Positions 1 to 12,807 are shown, counted from the first letter of the stretch. The stretch: 64,000 bases of DNA from Prostheceraeus crozeri (GCA_907163375.1 CAJQUW010000947.1:124001-188000); one strand, 5' to 3'. Notes: generated by a model from the letters alone, not told the origin. Numbers and translations are program-made.

Positions 1-329
1 CTAGACGAAGAAGGCCTGATAGCAAGCCAGCAACCGTTTGGGTGTTAAGCTCTTGAATCCGTTTCAGGCATTACTCAGAGGGGATCTTATCCCAACTCGA
101 AGGCCTCGACCCACAAATCCAACCAGCGTGCGTCATGTCACTGTGTTGGTATCCGGGCCCCGATTTTGACATAAAAATCGGTGGAGTTATTTACAAGAGG
201 AAACATCCCAAGTCGTTGCTTTGATCAGCTTGATAGCAAGCCGTAGAGAGGGATAGCAACTTCACCAGCGTTTTGCAATGGAGATGTTTAGAGGCCACCC
301 ATGACAAGATAGCTAGGACTCAACCGATT

Positions 330-480
330 GGCGTTCAAAGTGCTACGTTGAGAACTGTGTCAAATGCCCAACATGAGACATGAGTTGCCCCAGCGGTTTC
401 GGTCTAAAATATGACATACTCCCTTGCCACACTTATCACTACGGCATCATCCGCCGTCCCGAAGGAACACCCTGTCAGTG
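330..480 (-). other. Conserved non-coding block shared with the element-2 polymerase first intron
   Basis: Read on the minus strand, this block has GTTCCTTCGGGACGGCG, TGCCGTAG, TTAGACCGAAACC and CTCATGTTGGGC in that order. The same words in the same order, with similar spacing, lie at about 42427-42540 inside the first intron of the element-2 polymerase gene. The first word can fold as a short hairpin with the strands TTCC and GGAA-like GGGA. It lies downstream of a minus-strand TATA box at 979-986. Function unknown; an intronic enhancer or RNA structure is possible. Confidence 0.6.
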
Positions 481-978
481 GAATATTGCAGCAAAACTCT
501 CCGTTTCTTGCTCGCTTTCAGTGAAAAGCTGCTTGTAACATGAGAAGACTGACTCAGACATCATTAAAAATCCTTTCATTGACTTCAGAAGAGTCGAAAA
601 CCCCAGAAAACCTCCAAAACTAGTGAATTTAAATTTTTTAACTTTTTAGCACTACTTATGAAATTTTATAAGTAGTCTATCACTTAGGGCAGGTCAATAG
701 CGACCGAGCCTTTTTTTGAATCAAGTCAAACGGACTTGTAGAAGCAAAGTTACAAGCCTTTAAAGTTTTGGAGTCTTTTATGGCCTGGAGACGAAGGCCA
801 TCTCCTGGCGAACCTCTAAGTCTGATGCCTTAGCTGACTTCAGCAATGAAATTTTCTAAGTCGGTTTCTTACAGAAACCCGGAATTTGGAATGCCCGAAG
901 CTATCATCGGAGCTCAGAGAGACGACCTACCTTTAACAATCGCTCTCCTCTAAATGAAAAGTCTCTGTCAGTTCCCCG

Positions 979-986
979 CTTATATA
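979..986 (-). promoter_or_regulatory. TATA box reading inward into the upstream Maverick
   Basis: The minus strand reads TATATAAG, followed about 50 bases downstream by a possible splice donor (AAAG then GTAGGT near 930). An equivalent inward-facing TATATAAG with a downstream donor lies in the element-2 left end at 38487-38494, so the arrangement recurs at corresponding ends. Confidence 0.5.
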
Positions 987-2238
987 GTTTGTGGCGATCA
1001 GCTGATGACGTAATACCCATCATCCAAGAACTTAAAACCCGTCCATCTCCGGTTCTAGTGCTCCGATTGAGCTGGAAATTTATCATTTCAATGTAGAATT
1101 TGACGCTGAATCCGAATCTGCCCTCCATTTTCCCATCCGATGCTTCATTTTGGCTCTACAGCCCACAGCCATCGCAAAAATTCTAACTTGTCGTTTTTCG
1201 CCAATGTCCAAAATTTTCAATGACGTCTCACCTCTAAACGAAGGCATATAGGAACAAGCCATGTCTTCCACTGTATTTGTCTCATTCTTAGCTTTCAAAC
1301 GAGCCATTGCACGACTTTCTACCATCTCTGGAACCAAAGTTGGAAGATCGCTGTCGAGGGGGGGGGGGTTCAGAACTTTTTCTCTCCGATTGAGTTGGAA
1401 AGAAGTTCCTAGACCCATAATTGACCAAAACGTCCGAATTTGCACTCCGTTTTCCCATCCGAGACCTCCTTCCTGTCGAAAAGCGACTTTTCTCATCCCA
1501 AAACATCCAACACCCGACTTTTCCAACTCTGACGTTTTCCTGCCATTTTCCTCCCTCAACCCAAGAAAATTAGACCAAACCGAGCTTTCCACTGCATTTT
1601 TCCCATTCTCAGCTTTCAAATGAGCTATTGCACGACTTTCTACGATTTCTAACAAACAAGGTGGAAGTTTGGCAGGAGGGGGGGGGGGGCGTCCTCAAAA
1701 TTTTTTCTCTCCGATTTCGCTGGAAACATCCTTCCTAACCCAAAATTGGCCAAAAATTTCGAATCTGGCCTCCGTTTTCTCATCCGAGCACTCATTCTGC
1801 CCGAAAAATGGACTTTCTCATCCAAAACCACCAAACCCCGCCTTTTTCCAACTCTGCCGTTTTCAGAGATTCTACCCCTTGCCTCCCAGGAAAACTCCTC
1901 CCGCCTTCATTCCCCATCCAAAATTTCACGCAGATTCCAAATCTAAACTCCACTTTCACATCCAAACCCTCCTTCATGACGATTTCCAACTTTTCTCATC
2001 CCAAAACCATCAACACCCACCCTTTCCTCACTCTATCCCTCACACATTCCACCCCTTCCTTCCCATCCCTTGCCCGAAAACTCCTTCCTTCCTTCCAGGG
2101 GGGGGGTAGGGACCTGTTTCCTCCTCTCGGACCCATTCCTCCCAACACATCCTTGACGAACTCCTTCCTGCCTTCCAGAGGGGGGGGATGACTCAGCATT
2201 TCGCATTTTGGAATTGAATTTGGAATGGGGTTACTACT

Positions 2239-3716
2239 GACATACCGTATTTTCTATAATACTTTAAAGATATGTATTTAGCGCAGGTTGCATGACTTTT
2301 TTGCAATTTAGGTGCGGTTTCTATTTGAGAGCAGATTTTTTGAATGTTTTTTCTAGTTTTTGATTGAAGATTTTATAGTTATGTACTGCACTGGCTGGCA
2401 GGAAAGCGGTCGTCAGCCGTGCATCACGGAAAAACAAATATTTATTAGAATACCATTTTTAAGAAAAGTCAATTTGTTAAACAAGTACTATTTCTTGCAT
2501 TTCAACAATCTCACAGACAATGTCTAGAACTTTGATGCATATATTTGTTCACTTTTGTGGGCCTCAGATCGTATGCCATCTTTATTGCCCTCGGTAGTTT
2601 GCTTTGTTCTTCCCTGTCCTCGCTTTCGGAGGTTGAGGTCCTTATGGAATCAATACTATTCCTTTTCCCAGTTAGCAAAATGTTCACACAACGTCATCCT
2701 AAGTAGGGTCTATTTAGAGAATAATGTAGGCGCCCGAGAGACGTTTCCTGATGATTTATTTTGCTGGATTTGTGATGTTCAATGAAATTGGCATGCTTCA
2801 CATTGAAATTCGCGCTCAATAACAGCACCCTAGTCTAAAGAAAAGCTGCAGGTTATTTACAGAGCACATATAGCAGCAGCTGTTGTTCTAAGAACTGTTA
2901 TAGAAAAAAGCAAAAACTGGCCGACTTTTTAGGCTTTCAAGCACAGGCCTCCAGAAATAATTAATTTGGAAACCGGACGCCGGCTGCCGCCTCGAAAAAA
3001 TAGATAATTGGCCGGATTATTTTCGCCAGTACAGTAGTACAAACATTGCGAATGAATGATGAGACGAAAAACGAATGGGAAGAAATTGAAGAGGCAGATG
3101 AATACGATGGTGACGATGAACACGAGACACAATGATTCCTAGACGTAGCTATGTTAAGTGACGATTTGGTGTTGACTGGTGCTGTAGGGCGTCAAAGAAA
3201 GACCTGGTACAATGTGATAGACGAGGATCTGAGAAGTGGAGGATAATCATCAAGCGGAAACCGTCCAACCCAGCATCTTCTGGACCACAAGGACGTAAGA
3301 AGTCGCAATGCTGTCAATCCCGAGATTCCGGCTCTTTGTCCGGTCGAATAACAAGATATACAACGTCTAGAGCGTATGTTGCCAATCCCGATCATAACGC
3401 GAAATGAAAATATAGTTATCAAGCGGAAATAGAGTTCAGAGGTATTTTGAAAACACGACGAAGTAGTCTAAACCAACATTTAACCACGAAAGCTGTTTAT
3501 TTTTTTCTTAACCGTTAATTAGAATAAACAAATTAGAATTAATTATAATAGAAATTAATACGTCACCTGTCCATATTTCTGTTGAAAAAACATTAGGCCA
3601 TTATTACTTGTGTCGAAAATTATCCATTTCGCACAAAACACTACAACCTGTTAAAACAACTACTCTATGTTCAGACCTGGTGCAAATATAATCATTGCTT
3701 CGTCAATTACTTTCAG
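2239..3716. other. Non-coding host sequence
   Basis: I see no gene, RNA or clear mobile element here. The short open frames have no recognisable domains. It precedes the first visible exon of the host zinc-finger gene and is probably intron or upstream sequence of it. Confidence 0.5.
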
Positions 3717-3792
3717 GAAGCGGCTTTCAGATGCCCTCAATTTTCCGCAATATCCCAATGCTGTTATCGAGGAGGTGAATCAAAACACTAAA
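3717..3792 (+). CDS. Internal exon of host C2H2 zinc-finger gene
   Basis: A polypyrimidine-AG acceptor (TTACTTTCAG) precedes this exon and GTAAGT follows it. The only open frame starts with the last base of a split codon and then encodes 25 codons from KRLSDALNFPQYPN to NQNTK, ending on a codon boundary. That phase fits the next candidate exon at 9153, which starts in phase 0. I assign it to the zinc-finger gene because strand, phase and order agree; no domain is recognisable in it. Upstream exons lie outside or are not visible. Confidence 0.55.
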
Positions 3793-4326
3793 GTAAGTGA
3801 TACTGAATGAAAGCCATGGCATACTTTAATGCTTCTATTGACCTACCAACACCGTAAAGATGTCGTTTTCATAGTGCACCACTTCGTGAGCTGTTTTTGG
3901 TAGAAGTTCACTCAACTCAGGATGATTTGAGTGTATATAAAGCGAATAATCGTCTGCGTGAGGAAGCGATTAATTCAGTTATGATCTATCGTTAGCATGA
4001 AGAGCCAAACTTCGGGAGAGTACAAAGCCATTCGTTATCGCGAATTATTGAAATTATAATGAAGTCATTTTTGACGTTGCATTGAGTCATAAAATGTCGC
4101 TTCCAAGTAAATTCATTGAAGCATTTCTCGTTTTGCTTCGAATCACGCATGTGCACTCACGGTTGCTGTTATCGTGTCATGACTGCGTGATGAAGAAATA
4201 TGGAAAGAAGTGGAGGCTATTGTATCAGGCCTGCCACTCTTCCGGTTTTAACCGGAATTCCGGCTTTTTAAAAAACTCTGCTAAGTAGTGAGAAAATGCT
4301 CTCCCAAGGAACAAATAATTCGTTCC

Positions 4327-4860
4327 TTAAGCATTTAAGGGGCCATTTCGAGATGGTGAGAAGCCCTTTAGATTTTGAGGGGGCCTCTTGAGATCGTTAG
4401 GCCCTTTAAGATTGTGAAGGGACCTTTTGACATCGTGAGGGGCCCTGTAAGAGTGTGAGGGGGTCCTTTTGAGATTGTGATGGTGGCCCTTTAAGATTGT
4501 GAAGGGCCCTTTTGACATCGTGAGGGGCCCTGTAAGATTGTGAGGGGGTCCTTTTGAGATTGTGATGGTGGCCCTTTAAGATTGTGAAGGGCCGTTTTGA
4601 GATCGTGAGAGGGCCTTTTGAGATTGTGAAGGGCCCTTTTGAGATAGAGAGGGACCCATTTAGATTGTGAAAGGGCCCTCTTGAGATCGTGAGGTGTTAT
4701 TTTATATTGTGATGGGGTCATTTTGAAATCGAGAGGGAACCCCTTGAGATCGCTGGGCCCTTTTAGATTGTGAAAGGATCCTCTTCACATCGTGAGGAGG
4801 GGCCTCTTGAGATCGTGATGGTTTCTTATAGATTATGAAGCTCGTGAAGTGGCCCTTCAA
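4327..4860. repeat. Minisatellite, about 20-bp units
   Basis: Units of the form GGGCCCTTTTGAGATCGTGA and GGCCCTTTAAGATTGTGA alternate through the whole stretch, diverged but regularly spaced. They create antisense open frames rich in Leu-Lys-Gly-Pro, which I do not consider genes. Confidence 0.85.
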
Positions 4861-6360
4861 TTTTAAACAATCATGAATTTCAAAGCAGGTGCTTTTTAAA
4901 AAATCGCGCAACACTTGATCAGAAGATCATTTTACAGTTGCAAGTCATTGATTCCTTCGTCAATCAGGAAGAAACAGGACTCAACGCAAGTAATCAAGAT
5001 TTCTAAATAAGAAGTAATTTTTAGGTGGGAATGCTTGACGAAGAAGTTGTACTGCGTTCGTATGGGGTTTTGATTCCTTTGATTCCTACAAAATGCGCCT
5101 TTCAAGAGGCGTGCTAGAAAAAGAAAAGTATGAAAGAGAAATCTACCAGAAGTTTGAGCTTTATTCAAGTAGCTTTCACAATCATCTTTAAAATTTTTTT
5201 GAATATGTCATTGTTTTTTCATTTCTTATGTTTGAAAAACAAGAGATGAGAGAATGGTTTTTATTTGAAACATTGCTGGAGCTACAAGCACTTTTCAGTC
5301 GGAACTGTAAACGTTTTTGGCTTCTTAACCGTCATCATTGCAATGTGCCCTATTGTAAGGAATCTGTATCTCACCGCGCAAACCATCAGTATGTGGATGT
5401 GCTTGGAAATTCGGTAGCTCACCTTTGTGCTATTTGCATTCCTGTTTCCAAATATCAATTTTTGAAAACGAGCTCTAGACAATGAGATTTCAACTACATG
5501 CGTTTCATCAATTATTGTAGATTTCTGTAGTTCGGATGAAGATTTATCTGCATGTGAGTTACTGACTATTCACAAGCATACGGACTGCACGGCTAAAATT
5601 CCAGTACACTACTTCTCGTATTGGCTTAAATCAAATATCTCTCTCATCTCTTGCCTTTTTCCTTTCGTGGTCTGGGCATCATTTTAGATTAGATATCATA
5701 TTAACTAGCATGGTGTCTGTAATGTGCGATGGTTTTTAGTCGTCAATTCATGCTGTGTGACATGGATTAATTTTTTTGTGTAGCGTGGCGGATGATGCTT
5801 TACTTTGAACTTTGTTTATAATATAATTTCTTTCCTGTTAATATAGAGGATATCCCACAGTGAGCCCAACGTCACTGTCCTATCAACTCTTTTCTCACTG
5901 ATCATTTCGAAGTTTTTTGAAATGGCAATTAGCGACTCAATGATGACTTTCTGTAAGTTATTTATGATTCAAAAGAAAGCAGTTGTTAACACTAGCAACA
6001 CTAGTACCTCTATGACAGTTTATTTTCTACTTGCTGACCATCTGCCCGAACACAATCTAATTCTTTAAAAAATGAATCCCCTTTTGATAGTTTATAAATA
6101 AAAAGAGCCACGAAATTCATAATGATCTATTAGCACGAGGCCTTTCGTCCAATCTCAACGGGTGCTAACTTTGGACAGAAACAAATCTTAGATGCAAGCT
6201 TAGATATAAAATTTGAATCATTCATAACAGATACTTAGGAAAATATAGAGATATCCTCATGCATGAACATAATAGAAATCAAAGCATAGCAATACTGAAA
6301 GACATAAACTATATAACCTAGTACTCATAGAAAGCATAAAAAATGAAAAAAGGAAGAAAT
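4861..6360. other. No gene seen
   Basis: Intron-like AT-rich sequence between exons of the zinc-finger gene. No conserved motif, RNA gene or repeat end was recognised before the retroelement fragment that follows. Confidence 0.45.
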
Positions 6361-7222
6361 CTACCACGGAAGGAAAAGAATAGCTGTAAAATCTTTTTGA
6401 GCACAAAGATCTGGACTCCTTCGTTTGATAATGAGGGCCTCTATAATTGAAAGGATGTCATACCGCGCGCACTTGTATATCACAGAAAACCTTCTTCTGG
6501 CATCAGTCGAGGAAGCATCACAAATTTGGAGATGTCGAGTAACACTGCTGGATGGAATATTTTTCGATCTTGGGGGACACTTCTGAAGTTTATCAAGCCA
6601 TTTTGGGACGTGTTCTGACACCCTCTCTCCAAGACATCTTGTCGTCCTTCCAATATACATGCATCCACAAGTACAGTCAAATTGATAAATTACGTTTGAG
6701 TTTGAGAGGAATGGCAATTTATCTTTAAGAGATCGAATCGGAATCCGGCGAGATGTGAATACTATTCTAAGTTCAGCACTTGGAAACAACTTGAAAGCCT
6801 GCCGAAAACTCCTCTTAAATGAACTGGCACTTTTATCACCAACAAATGAAATCCTCATGAATATCTGCTTTTTCTCAGGTCCAAAAAATTTCAGTTTCTC
6901 AGAAATGTGTGTGATGGAATGTTTTGCAACAAAGCTTGGTGGATATCCATTTAAGATGAGGGTTGACTTTATTGAATTTAATTCATCCTGTAGGGTATCT
7001 GTGGAACAAATCTTACATGCTCTATGAGTTAATGTTTTCACAAGACCAATCTTATGTTGCATTGGCAAGAAACTGTCGAAATTAGTGTATAAGCCACGCC
7101 ACGTAGATTTGCGAAAGATACTGAGTTTGGAACTTCCTGTTGTCCTACGAGTAACCAACACATCAAGGAAAGCAAGAGATCCCTCAGATTCACGCTCCAT
7201 GGTGAATTCTATTTTTGGATGA
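6361..7222 (-). pseudogene. Penelope-like element fragment: reverse transcriptase end plus GIY-YIG endonuclease
   Basis: The minus-strand frame encodes the end of a Penelope-type reverse transcriptase (conserved FLDVLVTR, then SIFRKSTWR) and runs into a GIY-YIG endonuclease with the core CMYIGRTTR and downstream RLGERVSEH-like residues. Penelope-like elements are known to combine these two domains. The palm motif is missing from this copy, and the N-terminal residues before about 7222 come from antisense of the neighbouring copy. It forms a head-to-head inverted repeat with the fragment at 7223-7701. The copy is truncated and lies in an intron of the host gene. Confidence 0.85.
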
Positions 7223-7701
7223 ATGCTGTTGAATTGGGCAGTTGCTTGGGACCCATTCTTGCGAATATATTCATGGGGTTTGTTGAACTGAAGTTGCAAA
7301 ACACAATTGAAGAAAAATGCAGATTTTATCGAAGATATGTTGATGATTGTTTCTTGTTAGTTGGTGAAGAACATGACATCAATGACATTTTAGACCAATT
7401 CACCAGCATTCGTCCAAAAATAGAATTCACCATGGAGCGTGAATCTGAGGGATCTTTTGCTTTCCTTGATGTGTTAGTTACTCGTAGGACAACAGGAAGT
7501 TCCAAACTCAGTATCTTTCGCAAATCTACGTGGCGTGTCTTATACACTAATTTCCACAGTTTCTTGCCAATGCAATATAAGATTGGTCTTGTGAAAACAT
7601 TAACTCATAGAGCATGTAAGATTTGTTCCACAGATACCCTACAGGATGAATTAAATTCAATAAAGTCAACCCTCATCTTAAATGGATATCCACCAAGCTA
7701 A
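7223..7701 (+). pseudogene. Penelope-like reverse transcriptase fragment, inverted partner
   Basis: The plus-strand frame shows GPILANIFMGF and the palm motif YVDDCF, followed by the same FLDVLVTR and CKICSTDTLQDEL residues as the minus-strand copy. About 280 bp (7418-7702) is an inverted near-identical copy of 6941-7225. It stops at a TAA just where the minus copy continues into its linker and endonuclease. Head-to-head and partial tandem arrangements are typical of Penelope-like elements. Confidence 0.85.
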
Positions 7702-8013
7702 TCGGATTGTGGGATATCGAATGATCGTAATTTTTTTTACTTTAAGGTGGCCCACATCTACGCATTTTAGGGGGCCCATTCCGATTTGACTGTCTGGTTT
7801 TTATTTTTGATAAGAGTGGCAGCCCTGTGTATGAATGATAGTTCAAAAGAGATAATAATGTGATGACGTTTGTACTTGAGGTGAAAACTCTTGAAAAAGT
7901 TGCAAAAATTTCAGACTTTTCTGGGCTTAGGATTGCAGCCAAATTTAAAACGTTGAAAATTCACTTTATTTCGACTCCCAAAACTTCTATCTAAAACAAT
8001 GACGAAGACTTTA
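7702..8013. other. No gene seen
   Basis: About 310 bases between the Penelope fragments and the LINE fragment. Nothing recognisable. Confidence 0.4.
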
Positions 8014-9053
8014 TTATGAAATGACATCGCAATTCCCTATGAAAGCATGCACCAAAGTTGGTTGTTGTTGTTTTACTTTAGAATTATTTATTTGATCGAT
8101 GATGTCTGCAAGTAAAATCAAATTTTTCAAAATGGAGTAATTCAGGTTTCCTTCTCTGTGATTAGGGCAACACGACTTACCTGTTATAGCTACACCAACT
8201 TTCGCTTTTGTATCGTTCATCGTAGGAAACAACACGCTTCCTTGCTTAAGGTTGTCCGTCATTGCTGACGCCGACGTTTTCCTTCTTCCGCCCGTCGCCG
8301 ATTCACCGCGAGATGGGCAACAGTCCAATTCGCGACCGACAGATTCTCGGGAATAGGTTTCAAGGGAATGAGCCAGGTGCAGGGTTGACAGGTCTGAGAT
8401 ATGCGCTTCTTCGAGAGTCTCCTTTCTCGTTTGTTCGAAGTCGGCTACCACTTCGTTACTAATGGAAAGCCAGACGTTTCTATCCTGAGCTAGCGTCTCA
8501 AGATACACAGAGTTGATACTGCAGGAGACAAGAACACACTTGAGGTAGTCCCTACTTTTTGGGGCCTCCAAGTGGTGGATCCGCCGGTTCAAGTTCGCCA
8601 AAGAAGACAATGTCCGACATGCGGATGATATGTCCAACCCATCTCAGAGCCCGCCGTTTGATGATGGCTCCAATGCTTGTGATTCCAGCACGCTGGAGGA
8701 TCTGGGTGTGTGGAATCTTGTCTCTCCACGTGACGTGCATGATGGGTTGAAGGCTATGAATGTGAAAAGTCTCAAGTCGTAGGTAAGCGTCGAGATACCA
8801 ACGGCTCGGTAAACGGCGATCTTAGTGGTGAGTCTGAGGTTGCTGTTAAAGAAAACTCGATCGCGAAGACGTCCAAACGAGGCAGATGCAAGATGTATCC
8901 TTCGGAAGACGTATCCTCAAACACGGAATTAAGGGCTGTTTCATCAGGAATCTTTTTTATCAATTTATGTCCTCTACCGCTCCTTATCACTTGCAAACAT
9001 AAATTCTGATAATAATTAAAGAAGTCCATTCCGAGGTTTGTTTCCACCAGCAT
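8014..9053 (-). pseudogene. 3' end of a non-LTR (LINE) retrotransposon, broken
   Basis: Minus-strand frames contain the C-terminal signature of LINE ORF2-type proteins: LTTKIAVYRAV near 8830, then DKIPHTQILQRAGITSI and LRWVGHIIRM near 8620-8720, then a GGPK box and LAQDRNVW near 8500-8600. These lie in at least three different frames, so the copy carries several frameshifts, one of them near 8550-8640 at the GGPK box. Only the end of the reverse transcriptase and the C-terminal tail are present. The family is known to be 5'-truncated on insertion. It is within a host intron. Confidence 0.75.
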
Positions 9054-9152
9054 CTGTGTGAGATCAATCGTATTCCTACATGTATCTTGATTTGCTTAGT
9101 ACATTGTATTTGTTGTTCTTTTCAAACTGTAATTCAAGAATTGCATTTTCAG

Positions 9153-9186
9153 GGGGATGTCACTTTCTCATCATCAACTTATGACG
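9153..9186 (+). CDS. Small exon of host zinc-finger gene
   Basis: A 34-base exon candidate flanked by an ATTTTCAG acceptor and a GTAAAT donor. It encodes GDVTFSSSTYD plus one base. It starts in phase 0, matching the end of exon 3717-3792, and ends in phase 1, matching the start of exon 9250-9429. Support is from splice sites and phase only, so it is less certain than the two exons that follow. Confidence 0.45.
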
Positions 9187-9249
9187 GTAAATGAGATATG
9201 ATTTGAAGGAAAGGAATGTTATTGAAACGTGATTATTTTCATTCTTCAG

Positions 9250-9429
9250 AATGTGGCTCCGGTGTTTTAGCTCAAGTTGTCCGGCAGGCTTCAATGAATC
9301 CATTTTGGTCTGATTTTGAACCAGATGAACAGCAGGAGATAGAAATGGCGAATCAAATGAAGCAAGAGAAAACCGAAGAAGAATTTCTTTTGCGCTCTGA
9401 AAACAATGATGAGGCCACGGAAATCGAAG
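9250..9429 (+). CDS. Exon of host zinc-finger gene, acidic linker
   Basis: A TTCTTCAG acceptor and a GAAG-GTAGGC donor bound 180 bases, open in phase 1. The peptide includes QASMNPFWSDFEPDEQQE and an acidic, Glu-rich stretch ending EATEIE. It ends one base into a codon, which fits exactly the phase-1 acceptor of the zinc-finger exon at 34952. No enzymatic domain is seen; acidic linkers N-terminal to C2H2 arrays are common in transcription factors. The intron that follows holds element 1. Confidence 0.65.
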
Positions 9430-12400
9430 GTAGGCGTGAACCTTCCGGCAGTTTGACTATAAAATGCGAAGATTTCATAATTCTGTCATCAATTTTCAAG
9501 ATTTAGATCTGACACAAATTTACAAAATACAAACTTAATCGAACGACTGATTTTGCTGGGTTTGTGATGATGACCATATGTGGCCATAGAGTAAGTATAT
9601 GGTAGGTAGTGTCGACTCAAAAAAGCATGTGTATACAGTGAAAATTTTTATATCAGAAGATTCAGTTTTTTGTGGAGATTGAGTTCTTGCGGTCTAAACT
9701 AGAAAAAATATTTGATCACTTTTTAAGAAGCCAAATTTTTGCGAATTATTCCTGTGTTTATATACTATTGACGTGAGCCAAATATATAAGTAGTATGAGA
9801 CATGTTGGATATCAAAAGGAATGAATATTTACTAACAACCATCTTAACCAAGCGGAAATTAAGCTGATTATCGAGGAGATTTCATGAACCACATTATAAT
9901 GCAAGTCTTCAAGGAATTGTACTTTTTTTCAATTTTCGTCGGCATTATTTTATGATTCACTAAACTTCTGTTTCATTTCTTGAATCTGAATAGTAAGGTG
10001 GGCCCATTTACAGTTAATTATGATCGTTCTCTTTGATCGTGATATTTTGCTCTGCCAGTGGCAGGTAGTTCGTGATCTGATCACGCTTAAGAAAATACTC
10101 TTGTTAATAAGGCTGAGCATCAAAATGATATTGTCAGTAGGAGGACACTCCATATTTGATGGAAATATCAGAAAGTAAAAACACTTATCAGTCGCTTGAT
10201 AATGACTGGCGGTGTCGGTCGAAAGCGCTTGCGATAAAGTGTTTTTACTTTTTGATATTTCCATCAAATATGGAGTGTCCTCCTACTGACAATATTGAAA
10301 TACACTCCCTATTCCGTCAATCAAAATGATAGTGGCCCATCGAATATCGAATTGCTAATTTAACAAATATGACCTCTCCAAGGCTGTCATGATCTGCTCT
10401 CCAAGGATCTGTAAAATACTAGAATTCCTTTTGTATTGCTATCATGATCCGTCAAGTCCGTGGTAATTTCTTCAAAACCGCAGAAATTTGCATATCTCAC
10501 ATTTGGGTAGCAATCAATACTTGTGTTCAACACAAGTCATTTAATAGAATCGAAAGTGTAAACACATTGGGGATTTAACTAATACTGAGTTGCTACTATA
10601 CACCTAATATACTTACTCTATGGGTGTAGCACAGATGAAGTCCAAATGGACGCCATCGTCTATCTTCCAGATTTCAACTCGTCTGACCAGTCCAGAACAC
10701 TGCTGTTACATGGGCTTTCATCAACGTTTCTTTTGTGCCTCTGTGTTGGTCATGTGGACAGAACACTTGTTTAAATTTCCAACTGTTAGAATCCTGGTCA
10801 GACGACTTGTGATCAGGAACATAGGATGTTGTCCCCTGTAGTCGAAATCAATTGACGACTAAATTTTATGCTGAATTATGTTATCACAAATGACAAATAT
10901 CCACGCAATAGACTGTTCTACAACAGAAGTGGAAGGCGATGATGTTGATCTCAGTATTTCTTTGCGTCGTTCGATGATGGATCACGATATAAATGTCAAT
11001 TGTTCTATTTGAATAACATTTATCACGCTTTACTTCAGTTTATGTCATTTTGCGGATGTCTGTTGTTGTTGATCCATTGCTGACTGGACCTGGATGCGTA
11101 TTAAAATAATGCACTACAACTAAAACAGTTTTTGAGGTTACCAAAACTTTCCACAGGTCCACAGCAACTGACTGTCACTGCGTAACAGATTGACAGTCAG
11201 TTGCCTGAAGATGACCGTCGGTGACGGCTGAAAAGCGTTGCCAATTTAATATAAAACATACCATCAATCAGAAGGACTTTTCTTCAGATTTCTTAACTTT
11301 GATGACTTTTATGTTCCAAATTTGTCATCTTTTAATATCCTCATCCCTATTCACATACAATGTACTAGCACATTGCCACAGCAGGGCCCATCACATTTTT
11401 GTAAAACGATCAACTTGTAACATTATTTTGATCATGACTTCCATGTAAGGTAGTTCCATCAGCATCTCATTGGCAAGAGACATCCACAAGATAAATTGAT
11501 TAAGTGATTTTGATTAAAACAGACAGATATAGTAAAGGGTGAATTGACGAAAGCATAAGTGTTTTCTGTTATTTAGCTGAGTTCGTGTTTTCAACTTTCA
11601 ACATTTTCAGATGTCGTCATTGATGATGCAGGGTGATTCAAAGGTCGCTTCAAAAAGTAGATGATATCGCAGTAAGTACGAACGAAATCACCCTGCTTTT
11701 TTCTGGTTTGAGTTACTCAGGGTATGGGATTTAACAACATGTTCACATAATCATAATACCGAATATGTGCATCATGACGATTTTCGGTAATAAAAGACAC
11801 ATTTTTTTAAGATTTTATCATCTAATGTTGCATGATTTCACTTAATATCCCCATTATCGAATAAAAGTTAATAAAAAGAGAGGAACATGATTTGACATTC
11901 AAATGCATCACCGCCTACTTTAACTACCGATTCTAATCGACGAAGAACGTCTAAGACGGCATTCGCCATTATTGAATGATGCGTGGAAAGAAGCCTGTGT
12001 TCAGTTCGTCGCTCAGTATCCACCAAGGAATTCGGCAACCTGAGATGACACGCTCACTTTTCATTCGTACCTCAAAAGTAAAGGTCTAAAATAAGACACT
12101 TTATTGAGACATTATTAGACGTTTTATTGCAAATCCATGATCAATAACGCATCGATCATCAAAAAATCCTTATTAATAAGTGGTCAATTTTGTGGGATAA
12201 TGTGGTTGTGTTGGAGTATGATTTCCTTAACCTTTCCCGAATACTGAAGTTGAGGAATAACATGTCTTCGTAGCATAAAACTGTCAACGCGTCAAAGGGA
12301 GTTAGTCTTGTGGAGACTTTTAAATCTGGATGAGGCTTTCTATGATGCGGATCCCAACATGATGGGGTTATGTCGGTTGAAAGCTAATCTGCTGAATATA

Positions 12401-12807
12401 GCCCAGCCGGTCGAGAGAACAGTCCAAAACTCTCTCGGAGATGAGGATTTCACAATAACTGGGAGTTCCTGTCTTGATTTCTTCAGTCTCTGAATTTGCG
12501 GGCCAGTTTCATCTGATAAACATCATTCCAATGACACTTCTGATTTCACAGAAGCGAATAGGCTACATCGTGGAAGTCAAGTCCAGGTGATCTGTCGCTG
12601 CTGCATCTTTTGAAATTAGTTTATCGGCGCAACAAAGTCAGTTAAAGCCGTTTAAAAAATCCACCAGTAGAACACACATGATTCTTGTGTCGCCTCCATA
12701 TACGATCAGATGTCCATGAAAGATATGACAATTTCTATTACTAAATACGATTCTCGTACAAGATTAATTACTTGAGCCATGTTTCCTCATCCCTGCCCTT
12801 AGCCATG
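9430..12807. other. Intron of the zinc-finger gene, left of element 1
   Basis: No gene is supported here. It contains a fold-back repeat (10128-10295) and a 61-codon open frame near 12308-12493 with no recognisable domain. The sequence is ordinary intron-like DNA of moderate AT content. Confidence 0.5.
10128..10295. repeat. Fold-back palindrome
   Basis: Two arms of about 68 bases, starting ATATTGTCAGTAGGAGGACA and ending with its complement, are almost perfectly complementary around a spacer of roughly 35 bases. This is probably a small fold-back or hairpin transposable element; I could not identify a target duplication. Confidence 0.75.

Larger units (their letters stand above)
1..2238. mobile_element. 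End of an upstream Maverick/Polinton of the element-2 family, cut by the window edge
   Basis: The sequence ends with GGGGTTACTACT at 2238, the same tip as element 2 (37775 and 59391). Stretches 1-210 and 650-770 match, in inverted orientation, 38870-39095 and 38670-38800. The stretch 1080-2238 matches 58268-59391 in direct orientation. This is therefore the terminal repeat and first inner kilobase of another copy, lying in the opposite orientation to the left half of element 2 and continuing to the left. The flank after the tip is GACATA. Open frames here are low-complexity by-products of G/C runs, and I see no protein in them. Confidence 0.85.

Noticed and set aside
1083-2199. Several overlapping open frames on both strands in the first 2.2 kb, similar ones at 37825-38354 and 58333-59442
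   Set aside because: They lie in Maverick terminal repeats with G/C runs, are low complexity, and have no domain in any frame.
4327-4914. Three consecutive minus-strand open frames rich in LKGP and SQS
   Set aside because: They are translations of a 20-bp minisatellite.
12308-12493. 61-codon frame with WRLLNLDEAFYDADPN
   Set aside because: Looks somewhat protein-like and may be a retroelement scrap, but no splice sites or family motif support it.
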